A stretch of 64,000 nt of DNA from Hymenobacter radiodurans (GTDB taxonomy: Bacteria; Bacteroidota; Bacteroidia; Cytophagales; Hymenobacteraceae), in NCBI RefSeq assembly GCF_004355185.1, contig NZ_CP037922.1, positions 3,070,001 through 3,134,000 on the forward strand, read 5' to 3'. The translations under genes and the position numbers were made by a program. The notes under the pieces are model-generated. The model did not search any database, was not told where the DNA came from, and saw only the letters and a program-made list of their open reading frames with translations. Of the stretch, positions 8,998 through 18,653 are shown one piece after another. Positions within the stretch are counted from its first letter, which is position 1; each line of letters starts with the position of its first letter.

Positions 8998-10649
8998 ATG
9001 GAAGCTGATGTTATTGTGATTGGGGCTGGGCTAGCGGGGCTGGTAGCCGCCGCAGAGCTAGCTGACGCGAATAAGCGAGTACTGCTGCTGGATCAGGAAC
9101 CCGAGCAAAGCCTCGGTGGACAAGCTTTCTGGTCGCTGGGGGGCATTTTTCTGGTCAACTCGCCTGAACAGCGCCGCCTCGGCATCCGCGATTCGCACGC
9201 GCTGGCCTTAGATGACTGGCTTGGCACCGCTGCCTTCGACCGCCCCGAGGACAAGTGGCCCCGGCGCTGGGCCGAAGCTTATGTTGAGTTTGCGGCTGGC
9301 GAAAAGCGCTCTTGGCTTTATCAGCAGGGTATGCGCTTTTTTCCCGTGGTGGGTTGGGCCGAACGAGGTGGTTACGGCGCTATCGGGCACGGCAATTCTG
9401 TGCCGCGCTTCCACGTCACGTGGGGCACCGGGCCCGGTGTGGTAGCGCCATTTGAGCGCCGCGTGCGCGAAGGCGTAAAACGCGGCCTCATCACCTTCAA
9501 ATTTCGGCATCGAGTAGAAGAGTTAATCGTAACAAATGGCGTCGTGAATGGCGTGTTGGGTGAAATCCTCGAACCCAGCGACGTGCTGCGCGGGCAGAAA
9601 AGCTCTCGCATAGCCGTCGGCGACTTCGCGTTTTATGCCCAGGCAGTCATCGTAACTTCTGGTGGTATTGGGGCCAATCATGCGCTGGTGCGGCAAAACT
9701 GGCCCGCGCGCCTCGGCGAGCCCCCCAAAAGCATGCTGTCGGGTGTGCCCGCCCACGTCGATGGCCTGATGCTGGGCATCAGCGCCGCCGCTGGGGGCAT
9801 TTAATCAACCAGGACCGTATGTGGCACTACCCGGAAGGCATCCAAAACTGGAACCCTATCTGGCCCAACCACGGCATCCGCATTCTGCCCGGCCCTTCCT
9901 CGCTGTGGCTCGATGCGCATGGGAATCGCCTGCCCGTGCCCTTGTTCCCGGGCTTCGACTCGCTGGGCACGCTGCGGCACCTGCGCCAAACAGGTCACGA
10001 CTACAGCTGGTTTGTGCTAACACAGCGCATTCTGCGGAAGGAATTCGCTCTTTCCGGCTCGGAGCAAAACCCCGATCTGACCAACAAAGACTGGCGCCAG
10101 ACCCTTGGCCGCGCCTTTGGCAAAGCCGCACCAGCTCCCGTTGAGGCCTTCAAAAAGCACGGCGCCGACTTTGTAGTAAAAGACAACTTAGCCGACCTCG
10201 TACAGGGCATGAACGCTTTAACAGAGGCGCCGCTCATTGACCTTGCTTCCCTGGAGCGCGAAATTCGAGCCCGCGACCGGCAGCTGGACAATCCCTTCAG
10301 CAAAGACAGCCAGATTACGGCTCTGAGGGGTGCCCGCAACTATCTGGGGGACAAACTTATCCGCACGGCTAAGCCCCACCGTCTGCTCGACCCGGCGGCT
10401 GGGCCGCTCATTGCGGTGCGCCTGCATATCATCACCCGCAAAACCCTTGGCGGCCTCGAAACCGACCTTTCGGGGCGGGTACTGAATGAAGATGGCAACC
10501 CGGTGCGTGGCCTGTATGCGGCGGGTGAGGTAGCCGGTTTTGGTGGCGGTGGGATGCACGGCTACCGTGCTTTGGAGGGCACTTTCCTCGGTGGCTGCCT
10601 TTTCTCGGGCCGAGTGGCCGGCCGTGCCGCTGCGCACGCCGTTATTTAG
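8998..10649 (+). CDS. FAD-binding dehydrogenase, 3-ketosteroid-dehydrogenase-like (one-base frameshift)
   Basis: Flavoprotein of the fumarate-reductase / 3-ketosteroid dehydrogenase superfamily, cytoplasmic, 550 residues after repair. The N-terminus has the Rossmann FAD motif (VIVIGAGLAGLVAAAELA, residues 5-22), followed by an acidic residue in LLLDQEPEQ and the family's SLGGQAFWSLGG stretch. The C-terminus has the second FAD segment GLYAAGEVAGFGGGG and a closing GGCLFSGRVAGR. Two frames (8998-9804 and 9819-10649) join if one G is added to the run at 9793-9797, giving an AAGGHLINQDRMW junction. The substrate is unknown. It stands alone between the small secreted proteins and the pectin genes. 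Confidence 0.85.
9793..9797 (+). other. One-base G-run contraction breaking the FAD dehydrogenase gene
   Basis: The frame ends at a TAA eight bases after this five-G run. A sixth G restores a continuous reading frame with no other change. Confidence 0.85.
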
Positions 10650-10735
10650 CACACCCTACAGTACAGGGAAGCTGACTGCGAGGCGGCGTTTACATTTAAG
10701 TTCGTTGGCAAGTTTCTGTCGCTGCCACTGCCCTT

Positions 10736-12070
10736 ATGAAATGTACTCGCCTCTTACTGGCTTGCCTTGTTTGCCTGATCACAGTCAAAAGCGCAGCCGC
10801 GCAACCGGCTAAAACCAGCTTTAAATTTGATTTCGGATCGGGTAAAACGGCGGCTGGCTACCAGCAGATTTTACCGACTGCTGTGTACGCAGCAGACAAA
10901 GGCTACGGCTTCGATTTCAATACCACTGTTAAAGCTGTTGACCGAGGCGGAAAAGACGCATTAAAGAGCGATTTTATAGCCAGTGACAAGCCCTTGTATT
11001 TCTCCGTCGATCTGCCGGAGGGCAACTACAACGTGACCTTTACGCTGGGCGACGCTAAGGGCCAGTCGTCTACTTCCGTAAAGGCCGAATCGCGCCGCTT
11101 ATTGCTGGAAAAGACGAAAACCGCTCCGGGCAAATTTGCCACGCACACGTTTACCATCAACCTCAAAAGCCGGCAGATTCTGGGGGGCAATTCGGTGGCG
11201 TTGAAACCGCGGGAGCTGACCAAGCTTGATTGGGATAATAAGCTCACGCTGGAGTTCAACGGCGCCGCCACTTGTTTGAATTCTCTGGAAATAACGCCTG
11301 CCCCGAACGCAGTAACAGTTTTCCTGGCCGGCAACTCCACCGTCGTCAATCAGGAAGAGGAGCCTTGGGCCTCCTGGGGACAGATGCTGCCGCGCTTTTT
11401 GAAGTCCGGAGTAGCCGTGGCCAATCACGCTGAATCGGGCCTGAGTCTGGGCAGCTTTCTAGGCTCGCGGCGTTTGGAAAAAGTACTGAGCGTAATGAAG
11501 CCCGGCGACTATTTGTTTATCGAATTTGGGCACAATGACCAGAAGGAAAAAGGCCCCCAGGATGGCGCCTACAACTCCTACACGGAGCGTCTGAAGCTGT
11601 TCGTAGCCGAAGCTAAAAAGAGGGGTGGCATTCCGGTCATTCTAACTTCTACCAGTCGCCGCTCATTTGGCCCAAATAGCAAGATTGAAAACAGCTTGGG
11701 CGACTACCCCGAGGCCGCTCGCCAAGTTGCGCGCGCCGAAAACGTCGCGCTCATTGACCTCACCGCCATGACCCAAACGCTCTACGAAACGATAGGGGTG
11801 GAAGAGTCGAAGAAAGCCTTCGTGCATTACCCGGCCAATACCTATCCGGGACAGGAGCAAGCTCTGGCCGATAACACGCACTTCAGCCCGTATGGCGCCT
11901 ACCAAATTGCCAAGTGCGTAGTGGAGGGCATCAAAGCCAATAAGTTAGGCTTAGTGAAGTTTCTCAGGAATGACACCCCACCCTTCTCCCCTACCCAACC
12001 TGATGCCTTAGCCGCTTGGCAGTGGGCCGAAAGCCCGCGCACCGATACTGTAAAACCTGATGGCAATTAG
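10736..12070 (+). CDS. Rhamnogalacturonan acetylesterase (CE12-type, SGNH hydrolase)
   Basis: Secreted esterase of 444 residues that probably removes acetyl groups from RG-I. A signal peptide (about 1-22) is followed by a beta-rich domain of roughly 160 residues starting FKFDFGSGKTAAGYQ, as found in front of many bacterial CE12 enzymes. The catalytic SGNH domain has block I as AGNSTVV (S201; the usual Asp of GDS is Asn), block III GHND at 265-268 and the DNTH catalytic pair at 379-382. It leads a three-gene run: its stop overlaps the start of the next gene by about 11 bases, and the third follows 12 bases later. First of three acetylesterases in the locus. Confidence 0.88.
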   Translation: MKCTRLLLACLVCLITVKSAAAQPAKTSFKFDFGSGKTAAGYQQILPTAVYAADKGYGFDFNTTVKAVDRGGKDALKSDFIASDKPLYFSVDLPEGNYNVTFTLGDAKGQSSTSVKAESRRLLLEKTKTAPGKFATHTFTINLKSRQILGGNSVALKPRELTKLDWDNKLTLEFNGAATCLNSLEITPAPNAVTVFLAGNSTVVNQEEEPWASWGQMLPRFLKSGVAVANHAESGLSLGSFLGSRRLEKVLSVMKPGDYLFIEFGHNDQKEKGPQDGAYNSYTERLKLFVAEAKKRGGIPVILTSTSRRSFGPNSKIENSLGDYPEAARQVARAENVALIDLTAMTQTLYETIGVEESKKAFVHYPANTYPGQEQALADNTHFSPYGAYQIAKCVVEGIKANKLGLVKFLRNDTPPFSPTQPDALAAWQWAESPRTDTVKPDGN

Positions 12071-13115
12071 CATGATAAAATACCGCCTGTATTGCCTGTT
12101 ACTGATCCTGTTTTTGCCCCCCGCGTATGCCGCGGCGCAAACCCGACCGGCGGGCAAACTGGCGCCCAAGCCCCTGTACCGCGACCCCATTTTCGACGGT
12201 GCTACCGACCCGGTGTTCATCTGGAATAAGCGGGAGAAAAAGTGGTTTATGTTTTACACCAACCGCCGCGCCACCGACCCCACCGCGGAGGGCGTGACTT
12301 GGGTGCATGGTACGCGCATCGGCATTGCCGAATCGGCCGATGGTGGCGCCACGTGGAGCTACCGCGACACAGCCAATATCAACTACCGCCCGACCCCGCA
12401 GTACACGCACTGGGCGCCCGATGTTGTGGAGGATGAAAAAGGCGGTTATCACATGTTTCTGACCTACGTGCCGGGCATTTTTACTGACTGGAATCACCCG
12501 CGTCATATTCTGCACCTCACGAGTGCGGATTTGCTGAATTGGAAATACGAATCGACGCTTAACCTAACCACTGACAAAGTCATTGATGCCTGCGTATTTC
12601 GCCAACCCGATGGCACGTGGCGCATGTGGTATAACAACGAGCGCGACGGCAAATCCATCTACTATGCCGATAGCCCCAACCTGTACACTTGGCAGGACAA
12701 AGGCTTAGCCCTGAAGGAGCGCGGCGAAGGTCCTAAAGTATTCCGCTGGCACGACCGCTACTGGATGGTAATCGACAAGTGGAAGGGCCTGGGCGTGTAC
12801 AGTTCCACCGACTTACAGCAGTGGCAGCCGCAAGAAGAACGTCTTGTAGAGCTACCTGGTAAAGGCGCAGAAGATCAAGCTATTGGCGGCCACCCCGACG
12901 TGGTAGTGCAAGGCGACCGGGCGTATCTGTTCTATTTCACCCACCCCGGCCGCACCGAAGGCACACCTTCCGCAGCGGCCACTTTAGCCACCAAACGCAG
13001 CCTGATTCAGGTAACTGAGCTGCACTACGCCAACGGCAAGCTCACCTGCGACCGGGACCAGCCCACGTATATTCAGCTCAAGCCAACTGGTAAACAACCT
13101 AAAAAACGATTGTAA
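12060..13115 (+). CDS. Secreted five-bladed beta-propeller glycoside hydrolase (GH43-like)
   Basis: This 351-residue secreted protein (347 if it starts at the ATG at 12072) has a signal peptide ending near AYAAAQT. The repeated propeller features are YRDPIFDGATDPVFIW near the N-terminus, YTHWAPDVVEDEKGGYHMF, VIDACVFRQPDGTWRMW and AIGGHPDVVVQGDRAYLF. The Asp in 'TDPVF' and the later acidic positions resemble the catalytic layout of clan GH-F (GH43/GH62) enzymes. A GH43 assignment is tentative, since other propeller families share the fold. It overlaps the acetylesterase stop and is followed by a second propeller gene, suggesting joint trimming of arabinan or galactan side chains of RG-I. Confidence 0.7.
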   Translation: MAISMIKYRLYCLLLILFLPPAYAAAQTRPAGKLAPKPLYRDPIFDGATDPVFIWNKREKKWFMFYTNRRATDPTAEGVTWVHGTRIGIAESADGGATWSYRDTANINYRPTPQYTHWAPDVVEDEKGGYHMFLTYVPGIFTDWNHPRHILHLTSADLLNWKYESTLNLTTDKVIDACVFRQPDGTWRMWYNNERDGKSIYYADSPNLYTWQDKGLALKERGEGPKVFRWHDRYWMVIDKWKGLGVYSSTDLQQWQPQEERLVELPGKGAEDQAIGGHPDVVVQGDRAYLFYFTHPGRTEGTPSAAATLATKRSLIQVTELHYANGKLTCDRDQPTYIQLKPTGKQPKKRL

Positions 13116-13127
13116 AAAGCCCCCCAG

Positions 13128-14093
13128 ATGCCGCCATTTTTCTCCTCAAAAAGCCTGAAAGCTTTCCCGCTTATCATCAGTTTTTTTATCAGCTTTGGTG
13201 CGTTTGCTCAGCAAGCTGTACCGAAAGGACAGGCACTGGTTTTTGCCTACTTCAAAGGCAACGGACAAGATGGTCTACACCTAGCGCACAGCCAGGATGG
13301 CTACACCTGGTCGGCGCTGAAAAAAGACAGCACCTTCCTGCGGCCTACTGTGGCTCAAGACAAGCTCATGCGTGACCCTTGCGTGATTCGGGGCAAAGAT
13401 GGGCTGTTTCACATGGTCTGGACGGTGAGCTGGAACGATAAGGGCATCGGTTACGCCACTTCCAAAGACCTGGTGAATTGGTCGGCGCAGCAGTTTATTC
13501 CGGTGATGCAGCACGAGCCCGCAGCGCGTAACTGCTGGGCGCCTGAAATTACGCTCGATGAAAAAACGGGCACTTATCTCATCTACTGGGCCACTACCAT
13601 TACCGGCAAATTTCCCGAAACACAGAGCACCGCCGACAAAGCCTACAACCACCGCATCTACTACGTCACGACCAAGGACTTCAAGACGTTCAGCGACACA
13701 AAGCTGCTGTACGAGCCGGGCTTCAACTCCATTGATGCCACTATTCAGCGCGACGGCAAACGCTACGTTATGATTCTGAAAGACGAAACCCGCGAGCCCG
13801 CTCAAAAGAACCTTAAGGTAGCTTTCAGCAATAATTTGCTGGGTCCGTACAGCAAAGCCTCTGCTCCCATCACCGGCAAGTACTGGGCAGAAGGCCCTAC
13901 TGCTATTCAGCTAGGCAAGCAATGGCTGGTGTACTTCGATAAATACACCGAGCACAAGTACGGCGCCATTCGCTCCACTGACCTCAAAACCTGGACTGAC
14001 ATTTCCGACCAAGTACGCTTCCCGGCCGGCGCCCGCCACGGCACTGTCATTCAAGTATCGCAGAAGGAGCTGGAACTGCTGCTGAAGCAGTAA
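13128..14093 (+). CDS. Secreted glycoside hydrolase, GH43 family-like
   Basis: This 321-residue secreted five-bladed propeller has a signal peptide ending at FGAFAQQ. Visible GH43-like elements are LMRDPCVIRGKDGLFHMVW (catalytic-base region), CWAPEITLDEKTGTYLIYW, SIDATIQRDGKRYVMI and YWAEGPTAIQLGKQWLVYFD (likely general-acid Glu in AEGP). This arrangement is typical of bacterial arabinan- or galactan-acting family members; the exact substrate cannot be read from sequence. It is the last gene of the run starting at 10736 and is followed by a palindromic repeat that may end transcription. Confidence 0.8.
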   Translation: MPPFFSSKSLKAFPLIISFFISFGAFAQQAVPKGQALVFAYFKGNGQDGLHLAHSQDGYTWSALKKDSTFLRPTVAQDKLMRDPCVIRGKDGLFHMVWTVSWNDKGIGYATSKDLVNWSAQQFIPVMQHEPAARNCWAPEITLDEKTGTYLIYWATTITGKFPETQSTADKAYNHRIYYVTTKDFKTFSDTKLLYEPGFNSIDATIQRDGKRYVMILKDETREPAQKNLKVAFSNNLLGPYSKASAPITGKYWAEGPTAIQLGKQWLVYFDKYTEHKYGAIRSTDLKTWTDISDQVRFPAGARHGTVIQVSQKELELLLKQ

Positions 14094-14136
14094 TTGCTAG
14101 AACGGTTGTGCGATTATGTACCTGCCATCATCAGAA

Positions 14137-14230
14137 CGTCATGCAGAGCGCAGCGAAGCATCTCGCGTGTTTTCCAGGATTAGTAACCTCACATCAGCAC
14201 GGGAGATGCTTCGCTGCGCTCTGCATGACG
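14137..14230. repeat. Palindromic intergenic repeat, family A (copy 2)
   Basis: Inverted arms of about 30 bases, beginning CGTCATGCAGAGCGCAGCGA and ending with the complement, with one mismatch near the loop (CTCGCG against CGGGAG). It lies between the convergent GH43 and acetylesterase genes and could terminate both. Confidence 0.9.
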
Positions 14231-14244
14231 ACCTGATTAACAAT

Positions 14245-15095
14245 CTACCCTGCCTTTTTTACCAAGTACTTCTGCAGGGGGCATTTTTTGAGGTCGCGAA
14301 TTCCCTCCGCCACGATGGCCGCGTTCAGCTTCGCACCGGCCTCAATGGTGTGCGTGTGGTCTTGGGTGTTGAAGTAGGTTGCGCGTACTTTTTGCTCGCC
14401 CTCCGCGTCGTATTTATCGGCCACAAGGCTGTTTAAGTCGATATAATACGCACCACCTTGCTTAGCGGCTGCCGCGGCCCACTGGCCGTAGTCGGCGGCG
14501 GCGCGCTTCACCTTGCCGTCTTGCCACTGATTACGTGGAATAAGCGAGCATACAATGACGGTGGCGCCTTTTGCTTTGGCCTCGACGATGTACTGGCGCA
14601 GATACCAGCCGTAGCTGTGCACTACTTCCTGCTGCTTGGTAATGGGATTATAAATCTCCTGGCTTTCGTCGCCATTGCTACGGATGGTGCCGCGGGCACG
14701 GGCGGTATCGGCCAGGGGACCATTGTCGTTGTGGCCGAACTGTATGATGACGAAATCGCCGGGCTTTAGCTTGGCCTGCACATCGGCCCACAATCCTTTA
14801 GTGCGAAACGTGCGACTGCTGGTGCCACCCAAAGCCGCGTTGCGAATGGCAAGGCGTGTAGTATCGAAGTGCGCGGGCAAAAAAGCCCCCAGCCCCAGAG
14901 GCCGCCGTCGCCGTTGCCTTTTCCGTTTTTCACAGTTGAGTCGCCGATGAGGTAGAGTGTGGGTTTTGGCCGTTCTTTTTGCAGAAAAGCCAACGAGATA
15001 AACACAGCAAAAAGAAGCAGAAGGCTGTACAGTTTGCGGCCTCTTTTCTTCGAAAAAACTGACAATACAGTAGCGGCGGGCTTCGGCGTTTTCAT
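14245..15095 (-). CDS. Rhamnogalacturonan acetylesterase 2 (CE12-type; one-base frameshift)
   Basis: SGNH esterase of 283 residues after repair, with an N-terminal hydrophobic anchor or signal (LYSLLLLFAVFISLAFL). Block I is LYLIGDSTV, followed by GLWGWGAFLPAHF across the junction, block III is FGHND, and block V is DHTH near the C-terminus; these are the CE12 catalytic signatures. The N-terminal frame (14766-15095) and main frame (14245-14880) join if one base is added to the five-C run at 14886-14890. It lies 19 bases downstream of a third, related esterase in the same direction, so the two are probably one transcript. Confidence 0.87.
14886..14890 (-). other. One-base C-run contraction breaking acetylesterase 2
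   Basis: The run sits in an AAAAAAGCCCCCAG context. Restoring six C gives the GWGAFLPAHFD junction on the coding strand. Confidence 0.85.
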
Positions 15096-15114
15096 AGCTA
15101 AGTGAAGGAATAAA

Positions 15115-15880
15115 TTAGCGTTTGGCGAGAAAGCTTCGCAGAGGCAACCGCTTAAGTTCTTTGATACCGGCTACTACCGATTCGGCATTGATGCGCGCTC
15201 CGGCTTCGTTGGTGTGGGTGTGGTCACCGGCGAACAATTTGGCGACTTCCTCGGGGCCCATTTTGTCGTATTTGTCGGCTGTGATTTTATTCAAGTCAAT
15301 GAACTGCACCCCTTCCTGCTGCGCTACTTCAGCCGCCCATTTACCAAAATCCTGATTGGCACGCTTCACCTTATCATCCTGCCACTGGTTGCGCGGAATC
15401 ATAGAGGCCACAATGGGCGTGGCGCCCTTCGCTTTTGCCCCCGAATAAAAGAGCGCAGATACCAGCCGTAAGTGTGAACCGTTTCCTGGCGGCCATTGGG
15501 CCAAGTTAAGCTCTTGGTTTCTTCACCGGTGCCGCGCAGCACGCCACGCCGGCCGGCTTTGGTGGTGTCGGGCTCGCTGCCTTCGTTGTGGCCAAACTGC
15601 ATGATGAGAAAGTCGCCGGGCCGCAGCAGCGAATCGACACGCCGCCAGCGCCCTTCCGACACGAAGGTGCGCGTGCTGCGGCCAGCCATAGCGTGGTTGG
15701 CAATAGCAATGCGCGTGGTGTCAAAAAAGCCCCCAGCTTGCTTCCCCAGCCCATTTGTGGCAAGTGCGAATTGTTGACGGTGGAGTCGCCGATGAGGTAG
15801 AGCGTGGGCTTGGTCTTGGCCGATTGAACGAATGCCGTCAGGCAGCCAAGTAGCGCAAACAGAACGACGAGTTTTTTCAT
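15115..15880 (-). CDS. Rhamnogalacturonan acetylesterase 3 (CE12-type; two one-base frameshifts)
   Basis: SGNH esterase of 255 residues after repair, starting at MKKLVVLFALLG (15880) with a signal peptide. Block I LYLIGDSTVNN, block III FGHNEG (Asn kept, the following Asp replaced by Glu) and block V GDHTHTNEAG identify CE12. Three reading frames cover it; adding one base at 15730-15734 and one at 15438-15442 makes a single frame. It begins a minus-strand pair with acetylesterase 2 and is divergent from the PL11 lyase gene. The shared upstream region carries CAGGA-type repeats on both sides. Confidence 0.85.
15438..15442 (-). other. One-base C-run contraction (second break in acetylesterase 3)
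   Basis: The coding strand moves from the frame ending in 'SFIRGQKRRAP' to the frame reading 'AKAKGATPIVAS'. One added base at this five-C run joins them. Confidence 0.8.
15730..15734 (-). other. One-base C-run contraction (first break in acetylesterase 3)
   Basis: AAAAAAGCCCCCAG context. One added base joins the GDST-containing N-terminus to the 'GGFFDTTRIAIANHAMAG' frame. Confidence 0.85.
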
Positions 15881-15930
15881 AAACAACGCACCAGTAGGCA
15901 AATGAACCGATCAGCAAGGAAAAGCTTCGC

Positions 15931-15948
15931 CTTACCGCAACTCTCCTG
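15931..15948 (-). promoter_or_regulatory. CAGGA-type tandem operator copy, acetylesterase 3 side
   Basis: The minus strand reads CAGGAGAGTTGCGGTAAG, 51 bases upstream of the acetylesterase 3 start. The first half-site matches the locus consensus exactly; the second is degenerate. Confidence 0.5.
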
Positions 15949-16123
15949 TACTGTTCGGTGCGCGCCAGCAACCGAAGCACTACTTCGACAGCCCAGATTA
16001 AAGCTTTTGTAGTCCTCCGCGTCGTGATTTTGGACTAGCAGGAAAGTAGTATCGGGCCCTGCAGGAAGCAACGGGCGCCTGTAGCAGGCTGTCAGAATAC
16101 ACTGATCATTAAAATGTTATAGA

Positions 16124-16139
16124 CAGGACACTGCAGGAC
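16124..16139 (+). promoter_or_regulatory. CAGGA-type tandem operator copy, PL11 side
   Basis: CAGGACACTGCAGGAC, two CAGGAC half-sites exactly 10 bases apart, about 98 bases before the PL11 start. It forms the plus-strand side of the divergent promoter region 15881-16237. Confidence 0.6.
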
Positions 16140-16237
16140 ACATCGTGGAATTTTATTGGTCAGCTTTGATAAGTGCACTCTCACCCGGTGTGCATGTATT
16201 TCCGACCTACCCAATTTCCACTTCCAACCCCATTACT

Positions 16238-18429
16238 ATGCTTAAAAACCTACCATGGCTCAAGCGTAATATTGCCTTTTGCGCTTTGCTAGCTGCAACG
16301 GGTACGCCTTTTATGAGCGCCGCGCAGGGCAAGAAAAAAGCCCCCAGACCGCCCAGCGCCAGCTTGAAAAGCTCGGGCGCGGCATTGTGGCCGTCAAGCT
16401 CGACGAGAGCAAAGTATTCGTGAGCTGGCGCCTGCTGGCCACCGATAATCCGGAAGTCGGCTTTAACCTGTTTCGCAAAACGGCCGACGGCGAAACGGTT
16501 AAGCTGAACACCACTCCCATTACGGAGAGCACCAACTGGGTAGACGAAACTGCGGCCGGCATCCAGGACGCAACGTACTTTGTGCGCGCCGTGCGCAACG
16601 GCGGACCAGGACACGGCGAGGAATCCTCGAACCCGGAAACCACCGGAGTGTGGGGCCAGCAGTTTATGCGCTTGCCTTTGCAGCGCCCGGCCGGGGGCAC
16701 CAACCCCAACGGCGCAACCTACACGTATAGTCCCGGCGACTGCTCGGTGGGTGATATGGACGGCGACGGCACCTACGAAATTGTGGTGAAGTGGGACCCC
16801 TCCAATCAGCAAGACAACTCGCTGAGCGGCTTTACCGGCAACGTCATTCTGGACGCCTACAAGCTCAACGGCGAGCGGCTGTGGCGCATCGATCTGGGTA
16901 AGAACATCCGGGCCGGCGCGCACTACACGCAGTTTATGGTGTACGATCTGGACGGCGACGGCAAGGCAGAAGTGGCTTGCAAAACGGCGGATGGCACCAT
17001 CGACGGCACGGGTCAGGTGTTGGGCGACGCCAGCGCTGACCATCGTAACACGGCTGGTTATATTCTGCGCGGGCCGGAGTTCCTGACGGTGTTTAATGGC
17101 CTGACGGGCGCGGCCTACCCCAGCGTACGCTACCTGCCCCAGCGCCATCCCACGGTGGGCGACAACCCCACACCAGCCCAAATCAATACCATCTGGGGCG
17201 ACAATTACGGTAACCGAATCGACCGTTTCCTGGCTGCCGTGGCTTACCTCGACGGTGTAAACCCCAGCCTAGTAATGTGCCGCGGCTACTATACGCGCAC
17301 CGTGCTGGTGGCTTGGGACTTCAAGAACGGACAGCTCACCGAGCGCTGGACCTTCGACAGCAACGACGGCACTCCCGGCAACCTAGCCTACCGCGGTCAG
17401 GGCTATCATAGCCTGGCCGTTGCGGACGTAGACGAAGACGGCAAAGATGAAATCGTGTACGGCGCCTGCGCTATCGACGACGACGGCAAAGGCTTGTACA
17501 CCACCGGCCGCGGCCACGGCGACGCCATGCACGTATCGGACCTGGACCCAGACCGGCCGGGCCTGGAAATATTCTCTGTGCACGAAACCCAGTCCCAATA
17601 TGGCTCGGCGCCCAATGACTTCCGTGATGCGCGCACTGGCACTCTAATTTGGGGCGCACCGGGCCCGAACCAGGGTGATGTAGGCCGGGGCGTAACGATG
17701 GACGTGGATCCTCGCACGTTGGGCACCGAATCGTGGAGCACCCGCGGCGGGCTGTACTCGGCCAAAGGGGTTCAGATTTCGACCGTTAAGCCCAACAGCA
17801 TCAACTTCGGCGTGTGGTGGGATGGCGACTTGCTGCGCGAACAGCTCAATGGCACTGATATCAACAAATGGGACTGGCTGAACAGCCGTACCAACTCTTT
17901 GCTACCCGCTGCTACGCTTGGCGCCGGCTCAAATAATGGCACAAAGGCAACGCCTAACCTGAGCGCCGACTTGTTTGGCGACTGGCGGGAGGAAGTAATC
18001 TGGCGCAACACCAACAACGAGGAGCTGCTGATTTTTACGACCACGATTCCTTCCACCTACCGCCTCACCACGCTCATGCACGACCCCGTGTACCGCCTAA
18101 GCATTGCGTGGCAGAACGTGGGCTACAACCAGCCGCCGCACCCTGGCTTCTACCTGGGCGATGGCATGACGCTGGCCAGCGTCAGCAGTCCGGTAGGGGA
18201 AAAAGCGGCTACCTCAGCCACCGTATATCCTAACCCCACCACTAGCTCGTTCCACATCAACGCCCCTGGTGCATTCACCTACGAAGTGTACAACAACTTC
18301 GGACAAGTAGTAGAGCAAGGCGCGGGCGAGCCGGCGAATACAATTGGGGCCAGCTTGAAGGCAGGCTTGTACACGGTAAAAGTGCACTCCACCGAAGGCG
18401 TGCAAACCATCCAAGTATCCAAGGAATAA
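16238..18429 (+). CDS. Rhamnogalacturonan lyase (PL11-type) with type IX secretion sorting domain (one-base frameshift)
   Basis: Endo- or exo-acting lyase on the RG-I backbone, 730 residues after repair. The start is ATG 16238 with a signal peptide (LPWLKRNIAFCALLAA). Following the junction, the PL11 signature is clear: EKLGRGIVAVK, VFVSWRLLATDNPEVGFNLFR, calcium-binding DxDGDG loops ('MDGDGTYEIVVKWDPSNQQDNS', 'DLDGDGKAEVACKTADGT') and RGYYTRTVLVAWD. The last ~75 residues (VYPNPTTSSFHI ... VQTIQVSKE) are a Por/T9SS C-terminal sorting domain, so it is probably surface-exposed or released. It is the only such domain seen in the locus. One C added at 16341-16345 joins the signal peptide to the mature frame. 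Confidence 0.9.
16341..16345 (+). other. One-base C-run contraction after the PL11 signal peptide
   Basis: AAAAAAGCCCCCAG context. With six C the signal-peptide frame (SAAQGKKKAPQT...) continues into AQRQLEKLGRG. Confidence 0.85.
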
Positions 18430-18447
18430 TCGACTCAGTTAAGTTAG

Positions 18448-18484
18448 AAAAGGGGCGCTGACGATATCGTCAGCGCCCCTTTTT
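18448..18484. terminator. Intrinsic terminator after the PL11 gene
   Basis: A perfect inverted repeat of 18-base arms (AAAAGGGGCGCTGACGAT and complement) with essentially no loop, followed by T. It lies 19 bases after the PL11 stop. Confidence 0.85.
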
Positions 18485-18539
18485 TGTGGCTTGTAAAACC
18501 ACTAAGAGGCAGCCGGCACGAACAAAAAAGCCCCCCAGA

Positions 18540-18586
18540 CAGGAAAAATGCGGTGAGTTCAGGACGAAGCAGGATACTACAGGTAG
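18540..18586 (+). promoter_or_regulatory. CAGGA-type tandem operator copies before the GH2 gene
   Basis: CAGGAAAAATGCGGTGAG at 18540 is followed by three half-sites in strict 10-base register (CAGGACGAAG, CAGGATACTA, CAGGTAGCAC from 18560). They lie about 70-110 bases before the GH2 start. Confidence 0.6.
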
Positions 18587-18653
18587 CACACAGAAGAAAT
18601 CTGGCCTAAGTTGGCTACCTAAATGCCCCTTCTGCCCTTCTGAGCTACTGATT

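Noticed and set aside
14880..16350. A AAAAAAG stretches beside broken C runs as programmed -1 ribosomal frameshift sites
   Set aside because: Several broken runs lack the slippery heptamer or carry it on the non-coding strand, and the change needed is the same one-base addition everywhere, which fits under-called runs better.
16207..17181. A 324-codon open frame antisense to the PL11 gene
   Set aside because: The opposite strand encodes conserved lyase motifs; the antisense product is a GC-rich frame shadow.
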